DNA from: Siniperca chuatsi
Taxonomy: Eukaryota; Chordata; Actinopteri; Centrarchiformes; Sinipercidae
Direction of reading: 5' to 3'
DNA: 64,000 nucleotides
NCBI RefSeq assembly: GCF_020085105.1
Contig: NC_058046.1
Span: 19,266,175-19,330,174 of the forward strand
Position 1 is the stretch's first letter, and each line of letters begins with the position of its first letter. The notes beneath the pieces were generated by a model, which saw only the letters and a list, made by a program, of their open reading frames with translations, was not told the DNA's origin and made no database searches. This document shows, piece after piece, positions 36,407 to 46,670 of this stretch. The translations under genes and the position numbers were made by a program.

Positions 36407-39400
36407 AACGATGATGCAGGAACTGGAGTGTGTTGGTGAGAGGGGGGACTGATGGGCAGAGACGATTGTAATTTCTGAACTGGACGTCAGGATGAGACAC
36501 CTGGCCCGTGTCCTCGGCCAAACTCATCCAGCAGAGAGCATGGGCGTCGCACCACACCCACCTATTTCAACTGCAGCCCCAATGCATGCTGGGTATCTGG
36601 GAAGTTTAAGAACTGATCTGTGGTTAAAGAGATGCACGCAGAGTCAGGGGAGAAGGGAGCAAGCAGGTTCTTGGAAAGCTGAGCACAATAAGCACATGTA
36701 TTGATCTAACTACCGACATATTAAAATCAAAACTGTGGTTACCATGAGCGTCAAAGAACTCCTCATCCGAGCTGTCATCTGAGTCTCGCGCTATGCTCTG
36801 CATCCTCCACTCTGAGATGCTGTGACGTGATGGGCTCACTAAAAGACCGTACATGAACAAAAAATTCACTGTTATTGTGGGACATGTGTTTCAGCCTCTC
36901 TTTCCCTGTTTAACACACACAAACACACTCTATGACAAAGAAATACTGCACAATCTTCCCCAGCCCACACACACACACATAGTGTTATATAAACATGCAA
37001 CAGTCTCTGCGGTGCATTACTTCATCACAGATGGACTGCTTGGTGGTCAGGGGGGTGTGTGAAAAGTGAGGCCCAATGTAATACAGACAAGCTACAAGCA
37101 GAGCGACTACCAAATGCCAGCTGAGGAAAATGGCGATACTAAAAGCAGGGCTTGTCTATCACATGTCTTCAGTCTATGCCTCATATATCATTAGTGCGGA
37201 GGAAGAGAGGGGGGCATTGCTCTAAGGGGCAGGCTGGTAAGAGGGGGGCACAGATGTAGTTGTCAGCACATAAAAGCAGACAGCAGTGGTGGAGGGGAGG
37301 GTCACAGCGATGAGCATCAGCCTCCTCTGGTGTGTGATGTCAGCACTGCTGCTAAAAATAGCCCAGGAGAGAACCACAGGGGGGAGTTATAGGGGTGAAA
37401 CAAGGCACACTGGATCAGAGTCAGGGTCCAGGTGGCAGCTACAGTTAGTGCTGCCTTGAGGTAGGGGTGACACTGGAGATTGGTGTGTTCAGATGTGTGG
37501 TTCCTGATGTCAAAGCTGCTGCTAAAAATAACCCAGGTGAGATCCACCGAGTTGTAGGGGTGAGGCAAGGTAAGTTGGACAGCACAGCAAATGTGGAGGC
37601 GTGAGTAAAAACACGCCAATTATCAGGTGCCGGACAGAAAAGCAAACTGTGGTACAAAAGCAGAGTCTGCATACTAAAAAGCTGCTTCCAAGGTGTTTGA
37701 CTTTATTAACACCAATTCAACAATTTGAGCTCAGAGTTCTTTAGTAGACTCAGATTCATTCAGCTTGGGAGCAACTTTCAGTGAGTACACCTGTGTACAG
37801 CTGAACCACAAAATACATGACAAGGCTTTTGTATAGAAAAAGTTGTCTATTGTAAAGTACAGCACCTCCATCACAATGAAGTCAAAAGTAAAGAGTTTTG
37901 AAAATAATGTGAACTTATTAGGTTGGAATGGCATTTTTGACTTGACCATTTTTATCTTTCAACAATATCTACTTTCTTTTGGAAGAAATGAACCAATTAG
38001 TCCTACTGATGTCAATTCACTTTTATTTACTTTAATTCTTATGGAGTCAGATCTTTTGAGTATCAAACACCTGAAAAGGTAGCTGTAAACGTTTTTAATT
38101 TGCTTCTTCACTAAGAACTGTGGCTGTGATCAACTTGAATTTCTGTGGGTTGATGGTGGTAAAAATTTATTAATATAGCCATTATGGTACTTGGAGCTAA
38201 AGAGTTTTGAGAAGGTGACATGGGGCAGTGAATTTTGCCAGATTTCTGCAAAATTACCCACCTTAAAAATCTTGTCTTCATAGGAATCAATTATAACCCA
38301 CAGTCATTGAACCATAGCTGCAGTTCTTTATGTAAAATCATACTAATAACTTTTAACAGCCACCTTTCAAGCTTACAGGGGGGTGTTTTTGATACTCAAG
38401 ACTCATTTTGGGAGGAATATCAATTTATACTACATAGAAATGACACCAAAAAATAAATAAAAAATCATACAAAACAGAAAAAGCAAATTGTTACTTTGCA
38501 CAAGCTTGACATTTGACCTTGTTGAATTCTTCACAGTGTGGACAGGTCTCAAATATCACAAGTGGCTGTGTACGTATGGAACAGTTTGACTTTGTTATTA
38601 GTATTCTTCAACCTTTAAGGTGGAAAGGAGTCAGGTGGCAGACTGAACAAATAAGGTTTCAAGGCGTGATGAGGTGTAAATATAGATGTGATAATGTGTG
38701 AAGGAAGGAGGAGCTAAGAACAGCACAATGCTCCGGTAAAAGTAAAAAAAAATGTATAGGGGAGAGCCATGGGAATACATAATGAATGTAGGTTCCTGTG
38801 ATACCTTTCACACCAGTGTCAGTCTCACACACTGTCATACACAGACGTGACAGAGATGAATAGGTGAAGATGGCGTACTCCTCACCTCCTCTCTTGGATG
38901 AGCGGGAGGATCGGGATGAAGTGGACCACTGCTTGGTGAGTACACCTCGTGGCTGGAGAGTCTCTCCTCCTGAGCTGACAACCACCTCCTCAGCTTCAAT
39001 AGAGTTGATCGCCTCTTTAACCTCCTGGTCTTTGTCCGGAGACGGAGCACCTCCGTCTGTGGTCTCATCTGCCTGACTGAACTGGGCCATCTTTGTGGCC
39101 AGGGCCAGCTGGGTTTCCAGTTCCAGCTGCCGGATGTCCTCCATGGTCAGACCATACCACTCATCCTGCCAGCACCAGGCCTGCCGGTGGGCACGCACCA
39201 TCACCTTTCTCAGTCCTAGGGAGAAATGATGGAAAATATTACACACCTACCTCTATAAAGGTTTCTACATTTAGATGTCAATTAAATAACATTCCTGTCA
39301 AAATAGGCTGTTAGTAAAACTAACACATTACTACATTACAGGAAAGACTGGAACATCTGTGACTGCATACTCACCAACATCATGGATGAAGCGTTCAATC

Positions 39401-42400
39401 TTAGACTGCATGCCCCAGTAGCGGAACTCCACCTTGCAGAGTTTGTAGGCGCACATGATGGGGGTCTTCCCTGGGTTATTGTTGTACTCTTCTATCCAGT
39501 CGTCCCTCAGAGGACCCCTCTGGGTCTTGACTGACTTGTAGAGCCGTGTGTCCTCCTCTGCTTTGTACTCATGAGGGAGAATGGGCTCCGTCACAATGTC
39601 GATTGGGTCTGCCAAAGACAGTTCAATTCCAAAAAGCAATGACTAATGGGGCCAGGTGTTTTAAATTCATTGCATGAATGATGTTACATAGTATGTGTCT
39701 GAACAGACTGACAAGCACATACAAGAATAAGTCATCGATTAAAATTATTCGAATCAATGTTGTAACTAGGTCACTGCATGCCCAATAACTATTAATTTCT
39801 GAGCAGCTTCATATTCAATAGACAGGCTACAGAACAGAAAAAAACATATGCAGTACCACAAAATTGCCACTAGTGGGCCACACCTGCTCCTTATGCTTGA
39901 GACACAAGAAGACAGATATCAAGACACCACCAGACTAAACCCGCTAATACTAACCTGTCACCTTAAATAACTGTATTGGTTCTCTTAAATAGCTACAGTG
40001 TAAATAATGATCTGCAATCCCAAAATAAGAGCATGTATATTGAGCTTTCTATGTGGTGGACTTTGAAAGTTAAAATATTTTAATATCTGAGTTTATGTTG
40101 TCATAATGGTTCAGGATTAATACCAAACTGTCTCACCAATAGTCCTTTGCCTCTTCTCTGCTGCCGACATGTTGAAGACATCTGCTTGGTTGCCTGTGTC
40201 GGGTTGGTAGTAGGTCTCAATGTCAATGGAGAACTTCTCAACAAAGGGACAGGTGTATCTGAAGGAGAAGAGGCAACTAAATGAAGTAAAACGGAACAGA
40301 ACAACTGTCGCAACAAAGCAAGAGTGCATTATGGGTTGACATCTGCCTTCATTAAGAGACTTACTTTTCAAATGAATGGTTCAAGATCAGAACTATTTTA
40401 GTGACACCCGCTCTCTGCTGAGGACAGAAGACGTGTGAGCCATGCTCATCTGTTGGCATCTGAAGCAAAGCTGTCACTGGTTGAATAGATGTGTCAACAG
40501 ACACTTGCAGTCTATCAATATCCTGACAGTATAGTCAGGGGCACATCTCTTTTCAGCACCTTCACGTCTCTGTGTTTGTCAGGCACCGCACAAACACACA
40601 GACACCCTTAGAATGAGGGGCCATCAACATCTAACAGTCTGGGAGAGCTGCTGGCCACACGCCGATCTGATGGACTGCTCGGTAATATTCTGACAACTTG
40701 CTCTGAGGTCTTTATTTTCTCTTGGCTTTTACTGAGGGACAGCAGGTAGAGCAGGACTTCAGACTAGGCATCATCACACTCACCATTTTATATGTATTAC
40801 ACTGAATATAAGCACGGTTTGTAGGGGTTGAATTTTTGTCTTTAAATATGTGTACACCTACCAGCTGCAGCAGTTAAGACACCCATACACACATCATTTT
40901 TATTATTAAAATAACAATTTTTTAAAGAGTTTTGCACTGCCTTGGCAGGGTTTAATGCACTCTCACTCCTGCGCTGAAGAGGTGTGGAGGTGGACCTCCT
41001 GCAGGAGCAAACCTCACCTGGTGCGGGTGTAAGGGTAGGCGTTCCAGGACTCCTCTTCAACTCTCAGTGCTGCTTTGGGCAAAATGGAGCGGAACCAGCT
41101 GGGAATGTGCATGCCAATGTGGTAGACCTTGTGGGTGTACTGGCCCGCCCCACCCGGTCCATCTGTGTAGGGCTTATTCTCTAGGATCTCCACTCCGCTA
41201 CCTTCACCACAGCTCTCTTCTCTGCTCTTTTTCTGTAAGAATAATGAAATGAAGTTGGTGTTCATGTTTGCATATAAGCAGTGTAAAGGGAGTGTTACAT
41301 TTAAAAATATGAATACAATTTTACCCTCATAATCTGAAACAGATGTTTAAGAAGGAACTGAAACAAACAAATAAATGGGCATGGTGCCTTTTGCAGATAA
41401 GAATCTGAAGAGTTGGACACAGTCAGCTGTTAGAGTCATTAGACTGAAACACAAGACAACACACGCACCAAAATCTATAGCTTCTGGAAAGCTTTGTCAG
41501 TTCTGAATTGCAAATCAGGAAGATCAAAACCAGCTCATGGAGCCACACCTTTCCCATATTTACATTCCAGGTGCACAGAGGAAGACAGGTTGGGTGGAGC
41601 CTGCAGAGTGCAGTTGAGTAGACTTACAGCTAGGTGACTCAAAGCTTCAAAGACAGGAATGTGTGGCATGGCAAGGAAGATTTGTGATTGTTATGAAATC
41701 AGTAAAACGGGACAGCAGAGCATAGTCCATGTGCTGACGATATTAAAAACACAGGGACAAAGAGCAAGTCAGAGATCACTGAAGTATCATCTTTTCTATT
41801 TCTCTTATCAGCCTTTGTCCAGTCTTTCCACATACAGCTCAAAGTATGTTAAACACAGTATTTAGTGCAGCACTGGGATAATGGAGAGACAGAGTTCTAG
41901 TCTAGTGGGGAGAGGCGATACAGGCGAGGCAGTGAATCAGTGGAGTAGGGAGGAGGGAGGAGGAAGCCATGAGGCGTCCAGTACTCTGGACCTCATTACC
42001 TCTGACAGGTCATTCATTAGCCACCTGCTCTGCTCTCAACAACCCAGACACAGTTCCAAAGACACAGCACAGACGCCACAGCACCGTCAAACTGGCCGTA
42101 CACGCAGCCAGTACACGAGACATAGTTGATGTAAATGTCAAGTTTATAGTGTACTATACGCATACAAACACTATAAAATGTATGCAGCTGTAGAAATACA
42201 CACGTAAATAATGAATCTTTCTCTAGTCTTTCCACTTTCACAGAGCACTATCAGTTGAATTTTCAATTAGATTGATCACTATAAGGTCTGTGCATCACTG
42301 TGATTATTATCATTCTAAAGAGATAGCTGTTCATATTTTCCAAATGTAATTATTTTTCCTTTATACAAAGCTGACAGCTCCAAATATCAGCAAATTATGT

Positions 42401-45400
42401 CTGGATGTAAAGTCAGCAGACTAGGTAAGAGGAAAAAATAAGTTTAATTATGTTTTGCGGTGGATCGTTGCTTTAATTAGATCGCTGACAGGTGACTGCA
42501 GCCTGCCAAACCCAGTGTCACTTCTCCCTCCTGGAGCGACAGATGATTCTCTCCAGTTCACCGGGAAAAAGATTACAAAACACTGGCCAAGGCTCCCTTA
42601 GGGAAAAAAGGGAAGTGAGCGAGTAGATAACATGCTTAAAGTTAAAGGTTCTGTAAATGAGATTCTGAACATTAATATAGCAGAAAACAACTATTTGTTA
42701 TGTAAAGTATATAGTGGAGTAATGACGTCCTGAGCAGAGGATGACATGTCATACCCCCTTTGTCTGTGTTTTTAAATCGCTGCCTCTCTCTCTCTGTGCT
42801 TCATTTATAAAAACCGCACCGGCCATGCGTGCATGTTAGTGCATGTGAGTCCCACATGTGAAACTGTTCGTCTGTGAGGAGAGCTGTTTTCTTTCCCTCA
42901 TCTAACGCGGTGAATTAAGGATTTATTTTGACCAAACCAGAGTTAGTGATTGTTGGAAAAGTGGAAAGACTAACAAAGATGTTGGTTTTGGTACGTTTTA
43001 TTTTGTTTCTGTCCAGTTTGAATGAAGTGTGTTTAACGATGGTCTGCGAGGTGAAATTATTGTTTTTTCCCCAAATGGAGTCTGGTGCGCCGTAGTGCCC
43101 ATTTGTTTTGGTCTGAGATGCTGGTGTTCTAGCGCGTCATTTAGTGACAGTGAATGACGCCTACAGCTCCTTTAAATTAACATTGAATGTAATGTTAGAT
43201 TCTTAATGAAAACAGTGTGCTTTGTTTATTTGTGTATAGATGTAAACTGTACCCATGGGGGATCAGAAATGAAGAAATAATTTTCAAGAGGCTCTGGAAG
43301 TGTGTCAACTGCCTTCACAAGGGAGGCAGCGGGGTTCTCATCTACATCGTTCTACTGTAAAATCCTTTTTTGCTCAATACATAGTGCCGCCCTAAAACTC
43401 TCTTCTCTCTCTCTCTCTCATATCCTGGGTGTTTCTTTAAACAGCTATCAAACCTATAGAAAATAAAAGCTAGCAACATCAAAGCCTACTGTGTGTGCTT
43501 AGAGCCGATTGCCTGGACAGGATGGGAGTCACATCCTGGTTTTCTTCTTGCCATCGAGTTAGTGAGGCGTGTTTCCTGCTTTTCACTTCACTCCAAAGAT
43601 ACAGTTGAACATGATAGATGTGTGCAAATGAATGAGACACAGTGAGATCCTCTCATATTTAATTTCTCACACATTCCGCATTTGCTCCGTACATTACTGC
43701 AAATCCCTATGCAGTGATAATGAATTTACAATTATCTAGGACTGCATACTTATCGAAATATTATTGAAATCTAAATATGGTTAAGTGCAATATCTAAATT
43801 GCAGAAGCTGCAATTTTTGATAAAAGGTAAAATGAATGACAAAACAGCATTATAATGAAGTACTGTAGTGCTGCAGAGATGCACTGGCCTACAAATCTTG
43901 TTCTCCAGATATAAGAAAACATGTTTGTTTGGTACAGACCCCAACAAATGTCACATCATCATGATTTTAATAGTTTTTTCAGAGAAAATGAAAATTGTAA
44001 TGCAAAAATCGTGAATCATATCGCAATCGTAATATATGTCAAAAATAATAATAATAATCGCAATATAAATGTTTACCATATTGTGCAGCTCTACAATTAT
44101 CTATCAAATAAGACGGCGGTATTGTATTGTAAGGGCAAAGGAAAGGAAGTGTGAAAAGAGATGAGGTGGAGCATTGCCTGCCGAGGTACAGGTATGGCCA
44201 TTCTGTCCTAAGGACCTGACTTCATCTATGAGGCTTACACCGGGGATGGATCGCAGGCAGGCCTACATGCTGCAGTTGCCCTGGTAACATACAGCAATGA
44301 ATTGAGGGTATCCACAGACACCAACAAAATTCTCTCTGCTCAGAATACAGCTCTCTCTCTCTTTTCCTTCCACCCCTCTCTCATTTCTTCCCCTCCCTTC
44401 TTCGCAGCCTCTCATTTTATCCTCCATTTCCTCTTTTCATTCACTCCCTCTCTCGAACAAAACCTGACCACTGGCATGCCGCTGAGGTCATGGTTGCCAT
44501 AGTGACAGAAGCCTCACAGCATTGAGGTTGTGCAAAGTGGGTGAGTTCAGGGGGAAAGGTAACTATGGGTCACTAATGTAAGAATTCCTCTTCCTATGAT
44601 GTGTTTACATGCTTGAGAGTGCGCATATGAACTGCTTTTTTGCATGGACCAAGAATTTGTGTAATCCTGCAAATGTGCAATGTATTTGCACAATGTCCTG
44701 CCTGACAAAATCTAACACAGGGAGTGCACAGGATCTGTGATCAAAGCAGGTCAAAACAAATACTGTATATATGTGTTTCAAATAATTCTCCAAAATACAC
44801 TGTTCAATACAAGAAATAATCTTAGTGTGTAATAGTGTGTAGAGGTGTAGAGCAGTGACTAGTTTGTGCAGTCTTGGAACATCTGCATGCTTTCAGGCAT
44901 GTCCGCTGAGTCATGTTCCAAACAATCTACAGCTCTAACTAATCTTTCAAGTTAGTATTCAAAAAATTCAGACAAACTGCTTTCACAGTACACGGGCAAA
45001 AAAAGGAGAGGCGGACAAAAGAAGGTGAGCAGAGCGGTAGCTTGTTTTGTAGCATTGTTATACCAGTGGGTGGGTATCAATTTTAGACAACTTTATCAAC
45101 AAACACTCATTAATTTGGGTGTAGAATTAACAGTTGTAGGAGAGGCCTCTCTGTGGAAAGGTCAACAGCTTGAAGGCATGCTGGGTTTCCTTACGCAAGG
45201 CCTACATGTTTAACTTTTCCAATGGAGCTGCTCCCTGGGGGCTGCAGTGAAACAGTGTAGCTCTGATGTACAATCACCCAACTCAAATAAATGTGTAGGG
45301 AGTAAGAGTAAGAGTAAAAAAGTAAGTGTAAGAGTATAAGCTAAGGTAACACTTCCTTAGGAAAATATACTAAAGGATCCATATTTTGCTTTGTGTTGGC

Positions 45401-46516
45401 TGTAAAGGGAAGTTAATCCACCATAAATTTACCAGATTTAGCTGCTGATTTCACTTGCCCCGACTATGAATATTACACACACTTCTCATGAGTCTTATTT
45501 CCTGATGAAAGCACTCCTTCATCAACATTACTTTCACAATATAAGATCACTGAAGAAGCAAGACACACTGAAACCAGCAAAATGCCTCAACCTGATCAAA
45601 CAGACCTGTAACTTCAACCTGCTCTACAAGCGTAAAATCACTTACGATACACATTACATAACCATGCAGCTCAATTCCCAACACAACTGATGAATGTTTA
45701 GTGCCAAGATGCCTCAAACGATAAAAATTTAAACAGAAAAATGCGACTAAATGTGTACATGTCTTAACAATATAAACTAAATAATGCATAATTTTTAGCA
45801 CAGTCTGAGTCATTGTGATTGCTCTCCAGGCCTCTTCTGTGTGCTGCTGCTTACAGTGCACCTGGCAGTACCACTGGATTAAATAAATCCTCCTTCATAA
45901 ATACATGTCATATGAAGAGAAAATATGTTGCCACACAGGATAAATAAAGTTGTATAAATCAGCCTTTCCTGCTTGGAGCTGTAACCCCTTAAGCTGTTAC
46001 ACAGACCCTCAGTCTCCAGCTAAGGGCCTGGTTAGACAAATGAAACTGTCCGACGCAGACAAAGCAGTATGTCCATCTCCATCGCGGCAGTGTGTGTGCA
46101 CAGAGTTTGTAGTGAGAGGAGGGTGCCCCCACCCTCCTCCTGAATAAAAACATGCAGCCTATGACGGGTGGAAACAGCCAGCTTCAGAGAGTTTAAATTG
46201 GATAATCTATCAGCACACAAGCTCTCTTTGTTCCGTTACTCCACCGGCATCAGACACCATGTGACCAATCATTTCATAAGTGGGCACACTGAGATCGCAC
46301 TCTTGAAAAATCCCGTGTTAATGTTTCTCCTCTCTGACTGCTCGTTTTTGTCCTCTGGTTTCTGTATCACTTGGCTGTTTTGGGTCAGGTGTGTGTGTGG
46401 GTGAGAATTTGGTGGGAAATATGGCGTTGTTACCTCACCTGGATCATATAGAGCTGGGCGATGCGGTACTCCTCCACACTCATGGGCATGGGGATGCGGT
46501 ACTCCTTGATAAGCAT
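23188..46516 (-). CDS. pitpnm2: Membrane-associated phosphatidylinositol transfer protein 2 (Nir3)
   Basis: The longest model has 26 coding exons: 46439-46516, 41018-41232, 40137-40258, 39375-39608, 38886-39215, 36743-36838, 34432-34536, 34286-34350, 33986-34039, 33051-33295, 32709-32898, 32156-32275, 31719-31933, 31414-31589, 30865-31035, 28408-28572, 27697-27711, 27282-27572, 26575-26723, 26349-26465, 26013-26129, 25771-25919, 24451-24600, 24141-24321, 23800-23928 and 23188-23556. They sum to 4248 nt (1415 aa); the human protein is about 1349 aa. All junctions are GT-AG and phases agree. Family role: moving PI and phosphatidic acid between ER and plasma membrane at contact sites. Domains in order are PITP, FFAT, DDHD and LNS2. 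The C-terminal tail ([13 protein letters not shown]) and the arl6ip4 neighbour favour PITPNM2 over PITPNM1 or PITPNM3. Large introns at 34537-36742 and 41233-46438 hold only repeats or unrecognised DNA. Confidence 0.97.
24970..25328. mobile_element. TTAA-flanked miniature element in a pitpnm2 intron
   Basis: Starts TTAAAGGTCCAGTGTGTAAC and ends CCCACACACTGGAGCTTTAA, so the termini are inverted repeats inside TTAA. That layout fits a piggyBac-like or other TTAA-targeting family. It is 359 bp with no coding capacity and lies in the intron between the 25771-25919 and 24451-24600 exons. Confidence 0.75.
27282..27572 (-). other. pitpnm2: pitpnm2 linker exon of 97 codons
   Basis: Bounded by CTCATAG acceptor and GCAAG/GTATTT donor, exactly 291 nt, entering and leaving in phase 1. 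It encodes a Lys/Ser-rich and then acidic linker ([18 protein letters not shown] ... [16 protein letters not shown]) inside the DDHD region. I cannot align it convincingly with the human linker at this place, so it is a fast-evolving or lineage-specific insert. It may be alternatively spliced, because skipping keeps the frame. Confidence 0.8.
27697..27711 (-). other. pitpnm2: Predicted 15-nt microexon of pitpnm2
   Basis: On the minus strand, CTACTAAC (a near-ideal branch site), then a T-rich run and TTTAG, precede the 15 bases CATTCACAGCTCTGC, which are followed by the strong donor GTAAGTC. Phase 1 on both sides fits the flanking exons exactly. Inclusion adds five residues, giving TFTAL between the 28408-28572 exon and the 27282-27572 exon. 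Confidence 0.7.
28261..28331 (-). promoter_or_regulatory. pitpnm2: CU-rich intronic tract beside alternative exon
   Basis: On the transcribed (minus) strand this is an unbroken pyrimidine run rich in TCTCTCT and CTTTCTCTTTC, 76-146 nt downstream of the 28408-28572 exon. Repeated UCUU and CUCUCU are the known binding words of PTB splicing repressors. The regulatory role is inferred; the tract may be a plain microsatellite. Confidence 0.45.
28408..28572 (-). other. pitpnm2: pitpnm2 exon 16b (main form)
   Basis: 165 nt, phase 1 to phase 1. It opens [20 protein letters not shown] and continues [21 protein letters not shown], which matches the human PITPNM2 protein directly after the GDG...LL segment. 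Acceptor is CTCAATAG, donor is A/GTAAGTG. It competes in position with the related exon at 29621-29773. Confidence 0.9.
29621..29773 (-). other. pitpnm2: Candidate alternative exon 16a of pitpnm2
   Basis: A pyrimidine-rich acceptor (CCACCTCTGTAG) is followed by an open frame starting [15 protein letters not shown]. In the same splice phase it aligns with the start of exon 16b ([15 protein letters not shown]). The frame continues [19 protein letters not shown] and runs to a stop at 29613-29615. Two donors would keep the frame: GAGT/GTGTGT (exon 29621-29773, 153 nt) or ATCA/GTGAGA (exon 29696-29773, 78 nt). The peptide looks protein-coding, but which donor is used is not decided by sequence. 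Confidence 0.6.
31414..33295 (-). other. pitpnm2: pitpnm2 coding exons 10-14: lipase-like region and DDHD start
   Basis: Exon 10 (33051-33295) begins the conserved block [19 protein letters not shown]. Its acceptor follows a T run of about 20 on the minus strand, a very strong polypyrimidine tract. Exon 12 carries the nucleophile-elbow-like [13 protein letters not shown] (residues 583-595). Exons 13-14 hold a Ser-rich linker ([25 protein letters not shown]) and then [20 protein letters not shown] (residues 720-739), where the DDHD domain proper begins. Confidence 0.93.
33986..36838 (-). other. pitpnm2: pitpnm2 coding exons 6-9: FFAT motif and acidic linker
   Basis: Exon 6 (36743-36838) encodes [20 protein letters not shown] followed by the FFAT core EFFDA at residues 353-357, preceded by acidic and serine residues, as required for binding VAP proteins on the ER. 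Exons 7 and 8 continue [20 protein letters not shown] and [16 protein letters not shown]. Exon 9 (33986-34039) is only 18 codons ([18 protein letters not shown]), phase 0 on both sides, and so could be skipped without a frameshift. Confidence 0.92.
36365..36403. repeat. (TG)n microsatellite
   Basis: About 19 TG units in the intron between pitpnm2 exons 6 and 7. Confidence 0.95.
37335..37572. repeat. Spaced duplicate of a ~70-bp segment with MEF2-like sites
   Basis: 37335-37406 and 37505-37572 are about 80% alike and lie 170 bp apart. Both contain GATGTCA, CTGCTGCTAAAAATA, CCCAGG and GGGGTGA. Each holds a MEF2 consensus site on the plus strand: CTAAAAATAG at 37352-37361 and CTAAAAATAA at 37522-37531. 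The region is in the intron between exons 5 and 6 of pitpnm2. Confidence 0.7.
37680..38660. other. Unrecognised AT-rich kilobase in pitpnm2 intron
   Basis: This stretch is more AT-rich than its flanks. It contains the short inverted pair GAGTATCAAACACC (38058-38071) and GGTGTTTTTGATACTC (38382-38397). On the minus strand its left end reads GGTGTTAATAAAGTCAAACA, which resembles a polyadenylated 3' end. I see no coherent long frame and do not recognise the family; it may be an old insertion. Confidence 0.4.
38886..46516 (-). other. pitpnm2: pitpnm2 coding exons 1-5: PITP lipid-transfer domain
   Basis: Exon 1 (46439-46516) encodes [20 protein letters not shown]. Exon 2 gives [20 protein letters not shown] and [17 protein letters not shown], with T59 in place; this Thr is essential for PI binding in class I PITPs. 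Exons 3-5 continue [35 protein letters not shown] and [20 protein letters not shown], the classical PITP core (about residues 1-260). Exon 5 then runs into an acidic and Ser-rich linker ([16 protein letters not shown]). The start codon has A at -3 (ACCATG). Confidence 0.95.
41233..46438 (-). other. pitpnm2: pitpnm2 intron between coding exons 1 and 2
   Basis: A 5.2-kb intron with no coding exon recognised. Around 43940-44095 it holds a dispersed repeat with words typical of teleost genomes (ATCGCAATCGTAATAT, AATCGCAATATAAATG, ATATTGTGCAGCTCTA). A T/C-rich tract lies at 44344-44455. An alternative first exon cannot be ruled out. Confidence 0.5.
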
Positions 46517-46670
46517 GGTGAATCTTGGAGGAGGAAAGGGGGATCAGATTGACAAGGGAAGGGAGGAGACAGGGACAGAGGGAAAGGAGGGGGAGAGGGG
46601 ACAGGAGAGACTCGGGGGGCTCCTATATGTGACTTGTCAAATCACCAGCTGAAGTCCACATTGATGGTTC
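46517..46670 (-). promoter_or_regulatory. pitpnm2: pitpnm2 5' UTR exon part with a short uORF
   Basis: A good acceptor (TCCCCCACAG) ends at 46671 on the minus strand, so the first coding exon probably spans 46439-46670 with 154 nt of 5' UTR. That UTR holds a single upstream ATG (46659-46661), opening a 12-codon frame (MWTSAGDLTSHI) that stops at 46623-46625, 107 nt before the main ATG. The rest of the leader is C/T-rich. Further upstream non-coding exons must exist but were not located. Confidence 0.6.

Noticed and set aside
36360..36410. TG run as a CRISPR-like or regulatory array
   Set aside because: A plain dinucleotide microsatellite; there are no spacer-repeat arrays in this eukaryotic window.
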